From contig JAGXIL010000023.1 of assembly GCA_024635655.1 (NCBI GenBank), positions 1 through 64,000 of the forward strand: a DNA stretch of 64,000 bases. Direction: 5' to 3'. This document shows, in pieces, positions 44,378 through 53,515 of this stretch (position 1 is the first letter of the stretch; each line of letters starts with the position of its first letter). The stretch is from Gillisia sp. (GTDB taxonomy: Bacteria; Bacteroidota; Bacteroidia; Flavobacteriales; Flavobacteriaceae). Under the pieces are notes generated by a model. The model had not been told where the DNA came from. It made no database searches and worked only from the letters and a program-made list of their open reading frames with translations. A program made the translations under genes and the position numbers.

Positions 44378-45927
44378 AATTTACAAGGGAAGATATTGAA
44401 CAGATCGAAAAGAAGGGATTGAGTGAAAAAAAAGTAGAAGAGCAAATCAGGATCTTTGAGCGCGGAAATTTGCCGGTGAATATAGAAGCAGCTGCAACTG
44501 TTGGAAACGGCATCCTTCAATTTTCCTCTGCTCAGCGAGAAGAATTATCAAGCTACTACGATAATAAAAAAGAAGATCTTGAGATACTTAAATTTGTTCC
44601 TGCATCTGGTGCCGCTACCAGGATGTTTAAAAGCCTCCATACTTTCATGGAGGAATTTGATCCCGGTAAAGAAAGCCTTGATGATTATCTGAACAGGAAA
44701 AACAATACAAATTTAAAAAGGTTTTTTGAGAATATTGAAAGTCTTCCTTTTTATGATACTGCTGTAAATAATTCCCGGGAAAGCCAGCCCGGCTTTGACA
44801 GTTTGACTGACGAAGCTAAGAAATTTCTTATTGTACGAACTATATTATTTTCTCCCGGGTTGAACCTGAGTAATTATCCCAAAGGACTTGTGCCTTTCCA
44901 TAATTACAAGACCCATGTAGCTACTGCTTTTGAAGAACATCTATACGAAGCTGCTGAATTTGCTGCTGTTAAGGGCGTGGCAAAACTGCACTTTACAGTA
45001 TCAGAAGGACACAAAGAAAAGTTTCAGGCAGAATTTGAAAAGGTCCAAAGAAGGGTAGAAGAATTTACCAGTACAAAATTTGTAATTACCTATTCATATC
45101 AGAATCCGAAAACGGACACTATAGCTGTTAATTCCAATAATGAACCTTTCAGAAGTAAGGATGGGAAGTTGTTTTTCAGGCCCGGGGGCCATGGGGCCTT
45201 AATAGATAATCTCAATGACCTGGATGCTGACCTGGTATTTATCAAAAATATAGATAATGTGGTGCTTTTAGACAGAGCAAAAGAAGTTGCTGAATATAAA
45301 AAAATGCTGGCCGGAAAATATCTTAAAGTTCAGGAAAAATGTTTTTCTTACTTACAGGCAATTGAGGAAAATGAAGGCTCAGGATTGGATTTAGAAGAAG
45401 TGAAAAACTTCATAGAAACAGAATTATTTTTTGAATTTGCTTCCGGATTTGACCAGCTTTCTCCCGATGAAAAACTTCAGATGATCAGGGAAAGATTAGA
45501 CCGGCCTTTGCGGGTTTGCGGAATGGTAAAAAATGAAGGAGAACCGGGAGGAGGTCCTTTTCTTGTCAATATGCCAAACGGATCTAAATCTCTCCAAATA
45601 ATTGAAGGTGCACAAATAGATACCGAAGACGTTCAGCAAAAGGAGACGGCACAGAATGCCACCCATTTCAACCCTGTAGACATAGTTTGCGGATTGCGAA
45701 ATTACAAAGAAGAGAATTTTGACCTTCACCAATTTGTTGATCCTGCCACCAGCTTTATTGCAGAAAAATCTAAGGATGGAGAACCTTTGAAAGCCCTGGA
45801 GCTTCCCGGATTATGGAATGGAGCCATGTCAAAGTGGAATACCATATTCGTAGAGGTGCCTGTGGCCACGTTTAACCCGGTGAAAACCGTGGTAGATCTT
45901 CTAAAGCCATCTCATCAGGCAGGATAA
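44374..45927 (+). CDS. DUF4301 protein, UDP-sugar-pyrophosphorylase-like fold predicted
   Basis: This 517-residue protein of unknown function starts at TTG. Two segments resemble nucleotidyltransferases: FVPASGAATRMFKSLH (about 74-89) recalls the glycine-rich NTP loop xGxGTRM, and RPGGHGALIDNLNDL (269-283) followed by DADLVFIKNIDNVV recalls the PPGHGD and xNVDNL segments of UDP-glucose pyrophosphorylases. The family role is unknown. Being coupled to a kinase and transporter, it could adenylylate or otherwise activate the phosphorylated vitamin; this is inference. Confidence 0.75.
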   Translation: MKFTREDIEQIEKKGLSEKKVEEQIRIFERGNLPVNIEAAATVGNGILQFSSAQREELSSYYDNKKEDLEILKFVPASGAATRMFKSLHTFMEEFDPGKESLDDYLNRKNNTNLKRFFENIESLPFYDTAVNNSRESQPGFDSLTDEAKKFLIVRTILFSPGLNLSNYPKGLVPFHNYKTHVATAFEEHLYEAAEFAAVKGVAKLHFTVSEGHKEKFQAEFEKVQRRVEEFTSTKFVITYSYQNPKTDTIAVNSNNEPFRSKDGKLFFRPGGHGALIDNLNDLDADLVFIKNIDNVVLLDRAKEVAEYKKMLAGKYLKVQEKCFSYLQAIEENEGSGLDLEEVKNFIETELFFEFASGFDQLSPDEKLQMIRERLDRPLRVCGMVKNEGEPGGGPFLVNMPNGSKSLQIIEGAQIDTEDVQQKETAQNATHFNPVDIVCGLRNYKEENFDLHQFVDPATSFIAEKSKDGEPLKALELPGLWNGAMSKWNTIFVEVPVATFNPVKTVVDLLKPSHQAG

Positions 45928-45930
45928 GCT

Positions 45931-46335
45931 ATGCCAGATCTTGAAACCCTTCAGCAGGAGATAAATTTTAAAGCTGTAAAAAGTTCCGGGCCGGGAGGAC
46001 AACACGTAAATAAAACAGCCTCCAAAGTCGTTGCTTCATTTGATATTCCTAATTCCCGGGCCATCAATGAAGAGGAGAAAACCCTGCTTCTAAACAAACT
46101 TTCCTCCCGCCTTAGCAAAGAAGGAGTTTTAAACCTGGAAAGCAGTTCTTCGCGAAGTCAGCATAAAAACAAAGATGTTGTTATTGATCGCATGATGGAA
46201 GTGATCCTGGGGGCGTTAAAAAAATCCAAACCCCGAAAAAAGACTAAACCTTCAAAAGCATCAAAACTAAAGCGATTAAGGGAAAAAAAGATGCGTTCTG
46301 AAAAGAAGGATCAGCGCCAAAAACCAAACCTTTAG
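45931..46335 (+). CDS. arfB: ArfB/YaeJ-like peptidyl-tRNA hydrolase (class I RF domain)
   Basis: This 134-residue protein has the GGQ motif in SSGPGGQHVNKTASKVVA (about 16-33) and a basic C-terminal tail KKTKPSKASKLKRLREKKM that enters the empty mRNA channel, as in ArfB. It frees nascent chains from stalled ribosomes. It follows DUF4301 by three bases but has no metabolic link. Confidence 0.88.
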   Translation: MPDLETLQQEINFKAVKSSGPGGQHVNKTASKVVASFDIPNSRAINEEEKTLLLNKLSSRLSKEGVLNLESSSSRSQHKNKDVVIDRMMEVILGALKKSKPRKKTKPSKASKLKRLREKKMRSEKKDQRQKPNL

Positions 46336-46628
46336 GATTTTTTAACTTGACACATTTAAGATAATCCTTATCTTAGTTATGGGAATTATCAAAATTTCAA
46401 ATTATCAAGAATATCCCCAATTTTCTAATAATTGTAGATTTATTCCTCACTTCTGGTCCTCGATATTTTTTATTCTACATAATTATTTGTTAATAAAAAA
46501 ATTTTGGGTTTTTCTTGGGAGCTGTTTTGCTGGGTATTTATGAAAAGCATTAACCAATCCTCAATTGGTATAATTTTCCCTTTTTATAATTAACCATCGT
46601 CTTTATTAACCATTTAATCTTAAATATT

Positions 46629-46970
46629 ATGAAAAAGCTCATGTTATCCATTGCTGCTATTGCCTTGTTATTAACATTTACTACACAGGCTCAGGTGTAT
46701 ACCAATTCTAATTCTGAAGAACCTTTCAAAGAGGTGGTAGAAACCGAAGAAGATTATGAAAAAATTGAAGTTTCAGAATTACCGGAAGCTGTTACTGCTT
46801 CAATAACCAGGGATTTTGTAGAGGCTACTACAACAGAAGCCTGGGTGAAAGAAAAAGACGGTAAATCTGTTTATAAAATCAAACTGGACCTTAACGGAGA
46901 GGAAAAAAAGTTATATGCCGACGCTGAAGGTAACTGGATCGATAAAGAAGATAAGAAGAAAGATTCCTAA
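46629..46970 (+). CDS. Small secreted PepSY-like protein
   Basis: The 113-residue product has a signal peptide (MKKLMLSIAAIALLLTFTTQAQ) and a short acidic mature region. EVSELPEAVTASITRDFVEA and YKIKLDLNGEEKKLYADAEG resemble the beta-lactamase-inhibitor-like PepSY-like (DUF2874-type) fold of Bacteroidota. Function unknown; periplasmic or secreted. Upstream is a 293-base gap (46336-46628) with an 8-bp dyad TAAGATAA/TTATCTTA near 46357 and nothing else clear. Confidence 0.7.
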   Translation: MKKLMLSIAAIALLLTFTTQAQVYTNSNSEEPFKEVVETEEDYEKIEVSELPEAVTASITRDFVEATTTEAWVKEKDGKSVYKIKLDLNGEEKKLYADAEGNWIDKEDKKKDS

Positions 46971-46995
46971 TTCCCTACAATTAGGATTCTCAAAG

Positions 46996-47021
46996 AGCTG
47001 CCATTTTATGGCAGCTTTTTT
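46996..47021 (+). terminator. Intrinsic terminator of the small secreted protein gene
   Basis: AGCTGCCAT (46996-47004) and ATGGCAGCT (47008-47016) with loop TTT, then TTTTTATTTT. Confidence 0.8.
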
Positions 47022-47092
47022 ATTTTCTGGAAATAAGTAAGGTACCTATGTTCCATAATTCGTAAATTAGTTCCCTAATTAATCAGGTATCT

Positions 47093-48454
47093 ATGGTTTC
47101 CATTCTTGTAATCGAAGACGACGTGGCTTTTGCCACTATGTTAAAGACGTTTTTTGAAAAAAGAGATTATAAGGTTGAGAACGCATTCACTGCTGCTGAG
47201 GGGTTTAGGAAGTTGAATTCTGAAACTTTTGATCTGATCTTGACAGATGTAAGACTGCCCGATCAGGATGGTCTGGAGATCCTTCTTCAAGTTAAAGAAA
47301 ACTATCCCAATACCCAGGTTATAGTAATGACTAATTACGCTGAGATAAATATGGCTGTTAAAGCGATGAAAATTGGAGCATTTGATTATGTTTCCAAACC
47401 ATTCCAACCTGAAACCATCCTCCAAACTATACATAATGCCTTAAATCAGGGGACTGCTGCCCGGGAAAGAAGTGAATCCGGAGAAAGTACAGCAAAGGAG
47501 AAGAGACAGTCAATAAAACCTGTTTTGACTACAGAGTTTGTTAAAGGGGTAAGCGACGCAGCAAGAAAATTGAATGATTATATAGATCTTGTCGCTCCTA
47601 CCAATATGTCTGTGCTGATCATGGGGGAGAGCGGTACCGGAAAAGAACAGGTAGCGAAAAGCATTCACGACAAGAGTAAAAGAAAAGGTGCCCCGTTTAT
47701 CGCTGTAGATTGCGGTGCCATACCTAAGGAAATAGCATCCAGTGAATTTTTTGGGCATATAAAAGGATCTTTTACCGGTGCGATCCAGGACAAAACAGGC
47801 CACTTTGAAGCAGCCAACGGCGGAACGCTTTTTCTCGATGAAATAGGAAATTTAGGTTATGACCTCCAGGTACAATTATTACGGGCCCTGCAGGAGCGTA
47901 AAATAAAGCCGGTGGGAAGTAACAATGAGATAAAGGTGGATATTCGTGTTGTAACCGCCACTAATGAAGATCTTTCACAGGCAGTAAGAGAAGGAAACTT
48001 TAGAGAGGATCTCTTTCACAGACTAAACGAATTTTCAATAGAAGTTCCTGCACTTCGGGAAAGAAGGGAAGACCTTATGCTTTTTGCAGAACACTTTCTT
48101 GATGAGGCCAATTCCGAGCTTGAAAAGGATGTGGTGGGCTTCAGTGAAGAGGCTGTTGAGGCTTTCCAAAATTATAACTGGCCGGGAAATCTCAGGGAAC
48201 TTAAAAATATGGTGAAGCGGGCAGTACTTCTTACCCAGGATGCTATTATTCCGGTTAACGTTTTACCGCACGAGATCGCCCACACGCCTAAAAGTGAAGA
48301 ATCTTATGGGTTATTCAGGAATAAAAATGAGGAAACCCTTATTCTTGATGCTCTGGAAAAAGCAAACGGAAATAAAAGCAAGGCGGCAAGGTTACTTTCA
48401 ATAGATCGGAAAACGCTTTACAACAAGCTCAAGCAATACAATATCAAGCTTTAA
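47093..48454 (+). CDS. Sigma-54-dependent response regulator (NtrC family)
   Basis: The 453-residue regulator has a receiver domain (phosphoacceptor D52 in LILTDVRLPDQDG), an AAA+ domain (Walker A GESGTGKEQ; the sigma-54 loop reads GSFTGA instead of GAFTGA; Walker B GGTLFLDEIG; Arg finger region RREDLMLFAEH), and a Fis-type helix-turn-helix at the end (GNKSKAARLLSIDRKTLYNK). It activates sigma-54 promoters upon phosphorylation. It converges with the hybrid kinase gene, overlapping by 11 bases; the two may be a signalling pair. Confidence 0.93.
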   Translation: MVSILVIEDDVAFATMLKTFFEKRDYKVENAFTAAEGFRKLNSETFDLILTDVRLPDQDGLEILLQVKENYPNTQVIVMTNYAEINMAVKAMKIGAFDYVSKPFQPETILQTIHNALNQGTAARERSESGESTAKEKRQSIKPVLTTEFVKGVSDAARKLNDYIDLVAPTNMSVLIMGESGTGKEQVAKSIHDKSKRKGAPFIAVDCGAIPKEIASSEFFGHIKGSFTGAIQDKTGHFEAANGGTLFLDEIGNLGYDLQVQLLRALQERKIKPVGSNNEIKVDIRVVTATNEDLSQAVREGNFREDLFHRLNEFSIEVPALRERREDLMLFAEHFLDEANSELEKDVVGFSEEAVEAFQNYNWPGNLRELKNMVKRAVLLTQDAIIPVNVLPHEIAHTPKSEESYGLFRNKNEETLILDALEKANGNKSKAARLLSIDRKTLYNKLKQYNIKL

Positions 48455-50876
48455 CTTCCTTTTCAAGCTGAAAAAGCAATTTCTTTATTTCATTTAACAA
48501 GTCTGAAATATTCTCAATATTCAAAGCCTCCGGATCCTTATTTTCCAGTTTTTCCAATTGCGGGATAATTTCCTTTGCTTTTAACTGTTTGAACATGGGA
48601 AGCATTCGGTGGGCAATTTGTGCTATTTTTTCATGGTCATTAGTCTCCAGGGCCTGTTCTATTTCCTTTAGATTCATTTGAGTGCTTTCGATAAAGACAT
48701 TGAGAATAGTATCCAGGGATTCCTGGTCTTCTCCTGTGAACAGGAAGATCTCTTCAAGCGTATATTCACTTAGATCATTCGAGAATTTTCTACTGGATCT
48801 TTCTTTCTTATCAAATGCCACCCTTAAGATTTTCTCGATCTTATAAAGGAGATCTCCTGGTTTATAAGGCTTTAATATATTTCCCGAAAACCCGGCTTCG
48901 GTATATTTTTCCGTAGGGACATTGGTTCTTCCTGAAATGGCTATCACCGGAATATCTGCTATTGTGGAATCTTCTTTCATGGCGCGCAGAAGCTCAAAAC
49001 CATCCATTTTTGGCATTTGAATATCAGTGAGAACAAGATGATATTGGTAATTTTTTAATTTGGCCAGTGCTTCTTCCCCGTTTGATGAAGTATGACAATT
49101 CATACCCGTTGATTTTATAAGTTCCTTGCTTAAGGCCAGCTGGCTGGATTCATCGTCAACTACCAGTATCGTCTTTCCTTCCAGTCTTACATCAGATTTT
49201 AATTCCTCCGGATCGGGTGTGATCTCAGGATCGGGTTTTAATTTTTTCACCGGGATACGTACAATAAATTCGCTGCCTTTATCAGGTTCACTCTTTAATT
49301 CAACCGTCCCCTGCAGGAGCTTTGCAATTCTTTTAGTGATGGCAAGTCCCAGACCCGTTCCTCCGTACTTCTTTTCTATTTCTCCATGCTCCTGGGAAAA
49401 TTCTTCAAAAATCTCTTCCTGCTTGGATTTAATTATTCCTATCCCGGTATCTTTGATAGATATTATAAGGATATAGCTGTCTTCGATTTTCTTCTGAAGG
49501 GCCAGGCCGGCAGTAATTTCCCCTTCATCGGTAAATTTATAGGCATTAGCGATAAGGTTGGATAAGATCTGTTTGATTCTGAAAGGATCACTTAGCACCT
49601 TGCAATCTGATTCCGGAGTGGCATCAACGGTTAACTTCAGATTCTTCTTATCGTTTTCAGGAATTGTGTTGTAAAAAGTATCTTCCAGTAAATTCTTTGG
49701 ATTGAATGGTAAATTCTCAACATGCATTCTTCCTGCATCCAGCTTGGAAAGATCAAGTAGGTCATTGACAAGGTGCAGTATATATTCTGAAGATTTTCTC
49801 AAATGACTTAAATAGTGATCCTGCTTCTTGTTCAGCCCTGATTTTCCCATCAACTCGGTATATCCCATCACAGTATTTAAAGGGGAACGGAGATCATGAG
49901 TAATGGTAGCAATAAATTGTTCCCTGCGGTGCATCAAAGCTTCAGTAAAGGATTTTGCTTCTTCCAGCTCACTTCGGTATCGCTGACTTTTACTAATATC
50001 CTTAACGATGAGCAGTAGGAATAGGAGGATAATGAAGATGCAGGCTACCCCAACAATAATGATGGTTTGGGAAATATCCTTCAGCATCAACTCTGAATTT
50101 TCTACCCGCGCGAGAGAGGTTTCTCTTTCCTCACGTTCCACAACCCGCAGCAAATTTCTTAATTGCTCATTGAGGATCATATCGTTTACCAGCAGTTCAT
50201 TTTCTTTCTCATTGACGATCTCCCGAAATTGTTGATTCTGTCGTTCCAATTCGCTTAAAACCAGTTTTACAGATTGGATCAGGGAGTCGGCACTTACAGT
50301 AGAGATCTGTTCATCCTGCGAAAAATCCAGGAGTTTTACCAGCACCCGTCTTTGGTGGGGCTCCAGGTTCCTAAAGCGATTTTCATAATTGGAACTTTTA
50401 AATGAGGGATCTACTTTTTGTAGTTCCCTGATCACCTCCCGGTAATAGTTGGTATTGCGATCTCTGGACCTCAACAACAGAAGCTCCTCCAGGTTCTCAC
50501 TCTTTTTGGATAATAAATTACCTATACTATCCAGCTCCACCTTCATGGTTGAATCGGCGTGAGAATTTCGAAGAGAATCAATACTGGTTTGAATGTTTTC
50601 TATTTGGCTGTTGTACCTCTTAAGATCTGTAGTATCTCCAGATTGGATGAACTGGCGGCCAATACTCTCGGTCTCATATAGTTCAGTGGCTATTTCGCTT
50701 ACCAGTACAAGTTGTTGATTGCCTAAATTATTGTTTTGAGTTACGGCAGAAAACTTTACCACCTGGGAATAGGTAAACCATATCGCCAGGGCAGCAAGAG
50801 CTGCTACAAGCAGGTATCCTACAATAACTTTAAAGGTTATAGAGCGTTTTGGGTTTTCCATTTCAAATTTTTTCAA
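48444..50876 (-). CDS. Hybrid sensor histidine kinase with receiver and Hpt domains
   Basis: The protein is 810 residues from 50876 or 805 from the ATG at 50861. Order: membrane helix (about 17-38), CHASE3-like helical sensor (about 40-270), second helix (about 272-292), HisKA with H327 in TITHDLRSPLNTVMGYTELM, HATPase (LIANAYKFTDEG, DTGIGI, GGTGLGL), receiver with D618 in LVLTDIQMPKMDG, and a C-terminal Hpt with H756 in IAHRMLPMFKQLKA. A multi-step phosphorelay is expected; the final Hpt could donate to the convergent NtrC regulator. Confidence 0.92.
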   Translation of the reverse strand: MKKFEMENPKRSITFKVIVGYLLVAALAALAIWFTYSQVVKFSAVTQNNNLGNQQLVLVSEIATELYETESIGRQFIQSGDTTDLKRYNSQIENIQTSIDSLRNSHADSTMKVELDSIGNLLSKKSENLEELLLLRSRDRNTNYYREVIRELQKVDPSFKSSNYENRFRNLEPHQRRVLVKLLDFSQDEQISTVSADSLIQSVKLVLSELERQNQQFREIVNEKENELLVNDMILNEQLRNLLRVVEREERETSLARVENSELMLKDISQTIIIVGVACIFIILLFLLLIVKDISKSQRYRSELEEAKSFTEALMHRREQFIATITHDLRSPLNTVMGYTELMGKSGLNKKQDHYLSHLRKSSEYILHLVNDLLDLSKLDAGRMHVENLPFNPKNLLEDTFYNTIPENDKKNLKLTVDATPESDCKVLSDPFRIKQILSNLIANAYKFTDEGEITAGLALQKKIEDSYILIISIKDTGIGIIKSKQEEIFEEFSQEHGEIEKKYGGTGLGLAITKRIAKLLQGTVELKSEPDKGSEFIVRIPVKKLKPDPEITPDPEELKSDVRLEGKTILVVDDESSQLALSKELIKSTGMNCHTSSNGEEALAKLKNYQYHLVLTDIQMPKMDGFELLRAMKEDSTIADIPVIAISGRTNVPTEKYTEAGFSGNILKPYKPGDLLYKIEKILRVAFDKKERSSRKFSNDLSEYTLEEIFLFTGEDQESLDTILNVFIESTQMNLKEIEQALETNDHEKIAQIAHRMLPMFKQLKAKEIIPQLEKLENKDPEALNIENISDLLNEIKKLLFQLEKEVKA

Positions 50877-50962
50877 AAGCTGTATAGGTATGTTTTAGAG
50901 TTTTAGACCAATTTCAGAAGCTAAAATTACGCCAATTCTTTTAAAATTTTTAATTCCTTATT

Positions 50963-50991
50963 GAAATCAAAAAAACCTCTTTATATTTGCA
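50963..50991 (+). promoter_or_regulatory. Promoter of the TPP riboswitch-controlled receptor
   Basis: TTG at 50963-50965, 18 bases, then TATATTTG at 50984-50991. The predicted start (about 50997) directly precedes the riboswitch. Confidence 0.65.
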
Positions 50992-50997
50992 CCACAT

Positions 50998-51092
50998 CTC
51001 AAAGGGGTGCCGAATCCTGAAGTAAAATTCAGGCCCAGGCTGAGATCATACCCAAAGAACCTGGGCAGGTAATGCTGCCAAGGGAAAAAAGA
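50998..51092 (+). promoter_or_regulatory. TPP riboswitch (THI element)
   Basis: The conserved order GGGGTGCC (51004-51011), a variable hairpin (CCTGAAGTAAAATTCAGG, 51016-51033), CTGAGA (51040-51045), ACCC, GAACCTG (51057-51063) and GGTAATGC (51068-51075) defines a thiamine-pyrophosphate aptamer. It controls the TonB-dependent receptor at 51243. Confidence 0.93.
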
Positions 51093-51125
51093 AACTATAA
51101 TACGTTTCTAATTTTCTGGTATACT

Positions 51126-51166
51126 CCCTATTAAAATCGCTCGAGAGATTTATATAGGGTTTTTTT
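51126..51166 (+). terminator. Expression-platform terminator of the TPP riboswitch
   Basis: CCCTATTAAAATC (51126-51138) pairs with GATTTATATAGGG (51147-51159), with two central mismatches, followed by seven T. Binding of TPP probably favours this terminator, so the receptor is made only when thiamine is scarce. Confidence 0.75.
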
Positions 51167-51242
51167 ATGCTGAAAATTAAATCAATTATTTAGCCTGAAT
51201 AATTGCCCCTTTTATTCGTAGCCAATTTTTAATTAAATACGA

Positions 51243-53423
51243 ATGAAAATTTTATCCATTTTACCGGCTGTTCTATTGTCAACCCTTGCTTATGCGCAGG
51301 AGACGCCGCAAGATACAATTACCAAAACGCCTGAAGTCCTGGGAGAAGTACTTATTAAGGCCATTAGGGTTGATGCCGATTCCCCGGTTACTCACTCAAA
51401 TATTGGCCGGGAAGAACTCGAAAAGCGAAATTTAGGACAGGATATTCCATTTATGCTTAATTACCTTCCATCTGTGGTGAGCACTTCTGATGCAGGGGCA
51501 GGAGTGGGTTATACCTCCTTTAGGGTGCGTGGTAGTGATGCATCCCGCGTCAATGTAACCCTTAACGGAATTCCCTACAACGATCCCGAAAGTCAGGGGT
51601 CATTTTTCGTGAACCTTCCCGACTTTACTTCATCTGTTGAAAATTTACAGTTACAAAGAGGAGTAGGAACTTCTACCAATGGATCCGGGGCTTTCGGGGC
51701 CAGTTTAAATTTACTTACAGATGCCATTTCTCCTGAAGCTTATGGAGAGGTGAGCAACTCGTTTGGATCTTTTAATACCAGGAGGCACAATGTGAAATTC
51801 GGAACCGGTTTACTCAATAACCGGGTCGAATTTCAGGGAAGGCTTTCTGCCATAGCTTCAGATGGATATATTGACCGTGCAACTTCAGACCTTAAATCAT
51901 ATTTTCTGCAGGGTTCCTATGTTGATGATAATACCCTCATCAAGGCCATTACATTTGGAGGGCATGAGGTAACCTATCAGGCCTGGAATGGGGTAGATGC
52001 GCAAACCCTGGAAGAGGACCGGACCTTTAACTCTGCAGGAATGTTTACCGATGAGCAGGGCAATACCAGATTTTATGATAATGAAGTTGATGATTACCGG
52101 CAGGATCATTATCAACTGCATTGGAACCAGCGATATAACAATAACTGGTCTACAAATTTAGGCTTGAATTACACTTATGGTCGTGGCTTTTTTGAGCAGT
52201 ACAAGGAAAGTGAAGATTTCTCTACCTATAATTTAACTCCTTTGGAAATTGGTGGCGAAAACATTGACGAAACAGATCTTATCCGGCGTCGCTGGCTGGA
52301 CAATGATTATTATGTTGTCAATGCAAGTGCAACATATAAGAATAATAAGGTTGAATTAGATATGGGGGCATTTTACAGCCACTACGCAGGGGATCACTTT
52401 GGAGAAATTATCTGGGCCCGTTACGCATCAGGATCTGAGATCAGGGACCGGTATTACTTTAGTGATGCTGCTAAAGAGGAGTATACTGTATTTTCAAAAG
52501 CTACTTATAGATTCAACGATAAATGGCAGGTTTTCGGAGATCTGCAGGGTAGATTTATCAATTACCAAACCGGTGGAATAACTTCAGATATTATTCCAAT
52601 AGATGTGGATCAAAATTACAGTTTTTTCAATCCGAAAACCGGGATAAGTCACCAAATTAACTCCCGAAACCAGTTGTTTGCTTATTACGGAAGGGCACAC
52701 CGCGAACCAACTAGAAATGATTTTGAAGAGGGTATCACTACTCCTGAAAAATTGAATGATTATGAAATGGGGTGGAGATTTGCTTCCCAAAACCTGAAGA
52801 TAAATACCAACATTTTTTATATGGATTATGAAGATCAGTTGGTTTTATCCGGGGAATTAAATGATGTTGGGGCTCCCTTGAGAACTACAAGTGGGAGTAG
52901 TTACAGGTTAGGACTTGAAATAGATGTAGATGTAAGGTTGAGTGATGCCTGGAGCCTTCGGCCCAACGTGGCTTTGAGCCGGAATAAGAACAGGGATTTT
53001 GTTACCTCGATTGACGGGGAATTAAGGAGCCTTGGGGAAACCAATATCTCATTTTCACCGGAAATTGTTGCTTCCAATATGTTGACCTATCAGCCTGTAG
53101 CAAACCTTCAGCTCAGTTTGCTTTCGAAATATGTAGGAGAACAGTATATGGGAAATATTGATAGTGAAGCTTCCCTGCTGGACAGCTTTTTCATCAATGA
53201 TCTGAATATATTCTATGAGTTGCAAAATGTTCCTGTATTTAAATCTGTGGTTTTTTCGGGGCTTGTGAATAATCTGTTCGATGTAAATTACGAATCCAAT
53301 GGGTATTTCTTTACTTATGATGATGATTTTTCAAATCCGGGAACAGTGACTACCATAGAGGGAGCAGGGTATTATCCCCAGGCCGGAGTAAATTTCCTGG
53401 CAGGAATTACCTTGAAGTTTTAA
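51243..53423 (+). CDS. TonB-dependent outer-membrane receptor, predicted thiamine uptake
   Basis: The 726-residue receptor has a signal peptide (ILSILPAVLLSTLAYAQ), a short N-terminal segment with the putative TonB box near TPEVLGEVLIKAIRV, a plug domain (about 50-165: SFRVRGSDASRVNVTLNGIP, YNDPESQGSFFVNLPDF) and a barrel ending in a C-terminal aromatic residue (GITLKF). No CarboxypepD domain is seen, so it is not a SusC. TPP riboswitch control points to thiamine or a precursor; the substrate is inferred from regulation only. Confidence 0.88.
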   Translation: MKILSILPAVLLSTLAYAQETPQDTITKTPEVLGEVLIKAIRVDADSPVTHSNIGREELEKRNLGQDIPFMLNYLPSVVSTSDAGAGVGYTSFRVRGSDASRVNVTLNGIPYNDPESQGSFFVNLPDFTSSVENLQLQRGVGTSTNGSGAFGASLNLLTDAISPEAYGEVSNSFGSFNTRRHNVKFGTGLLNNRVEFQGRLSAIASDGYIDRATSDLKSYFLQGSYVDDNTLIKAITFGGHEVTYQAWNGVDAQTLEEDRTFNSAGMFTDEQGNTRFYDNEVDDYRQDHYQLHWNQRYNNNWSTNLGLNYTYGRGFFEQYKESEDFSTYNLTPLEIGGENIDETDLIRRRWLDNDYYVVNASATYKNNKVELDMGAFYSHYAGDHFGEIIWARYASGSEIRDRYYFSDAAKEEYTVFSKATYRFNDKWQVFGDLQGRFINYQTGGITSDIIPIDVDQNYSFFNPKTGISHQINSRNQLFAYYGRAHREPTRNDFEEGITTPEKLNDYEMGWRFASQNLKINTNIFYMDYEDQLVLSGELNDVGAPLRTTSGSSYRLGLEIDVDVRLSDAWSLRPNVALSRNKNRDFVTSIDGELRSLGETNISFSPEIVASNMLTYQPVANLQLSLLSKYVGEQYMGNIDSEASLLDSFFINDLNIFYELQNVPVFKSVVFSGLVNNLFDVNYESNGYFFTYDDDFSNPGTVTTIEGAGYYPQAGVNFLAGITLKF

Positions 53424-53460
53424 TGGAGGTTTAAGTTCTCAGGTTCAATTTCAATAAAAA

Positions 53461-53507
53461 GATCACCAAAATGGCCGGATAGCCATTATGGTGATCTTTT
53501 TATTTTT
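53461..53507. terminator. Strong bidirectional terminator between receptor and lipoprotein genes
   Basis: A 15-bp stem, GATCACCAAAATGGC with GCCATTATGGTGATC (one mismatch), loop CGGATA, flanked by A-rich and T-rich tracts. It serves both converging genes. Confidence 0.85.
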
Positions 53508-53515
53508 AAACCGTA

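Noticed and set aside
46350-46376. Terminator after the ArfB-like gene
   Set aside because: The TAAGATAA/TTATCTTA dyad has no T-tract and could be anything; noted in the neighbouring gene entry only.
46379-46543. 54-codon open frame in the gap before the small secreted protein
   Set aside because: Composition is Phe/Ile-rich and unlike a protein, no promoter or family pattern is seen, and the region is simply AT-rich.
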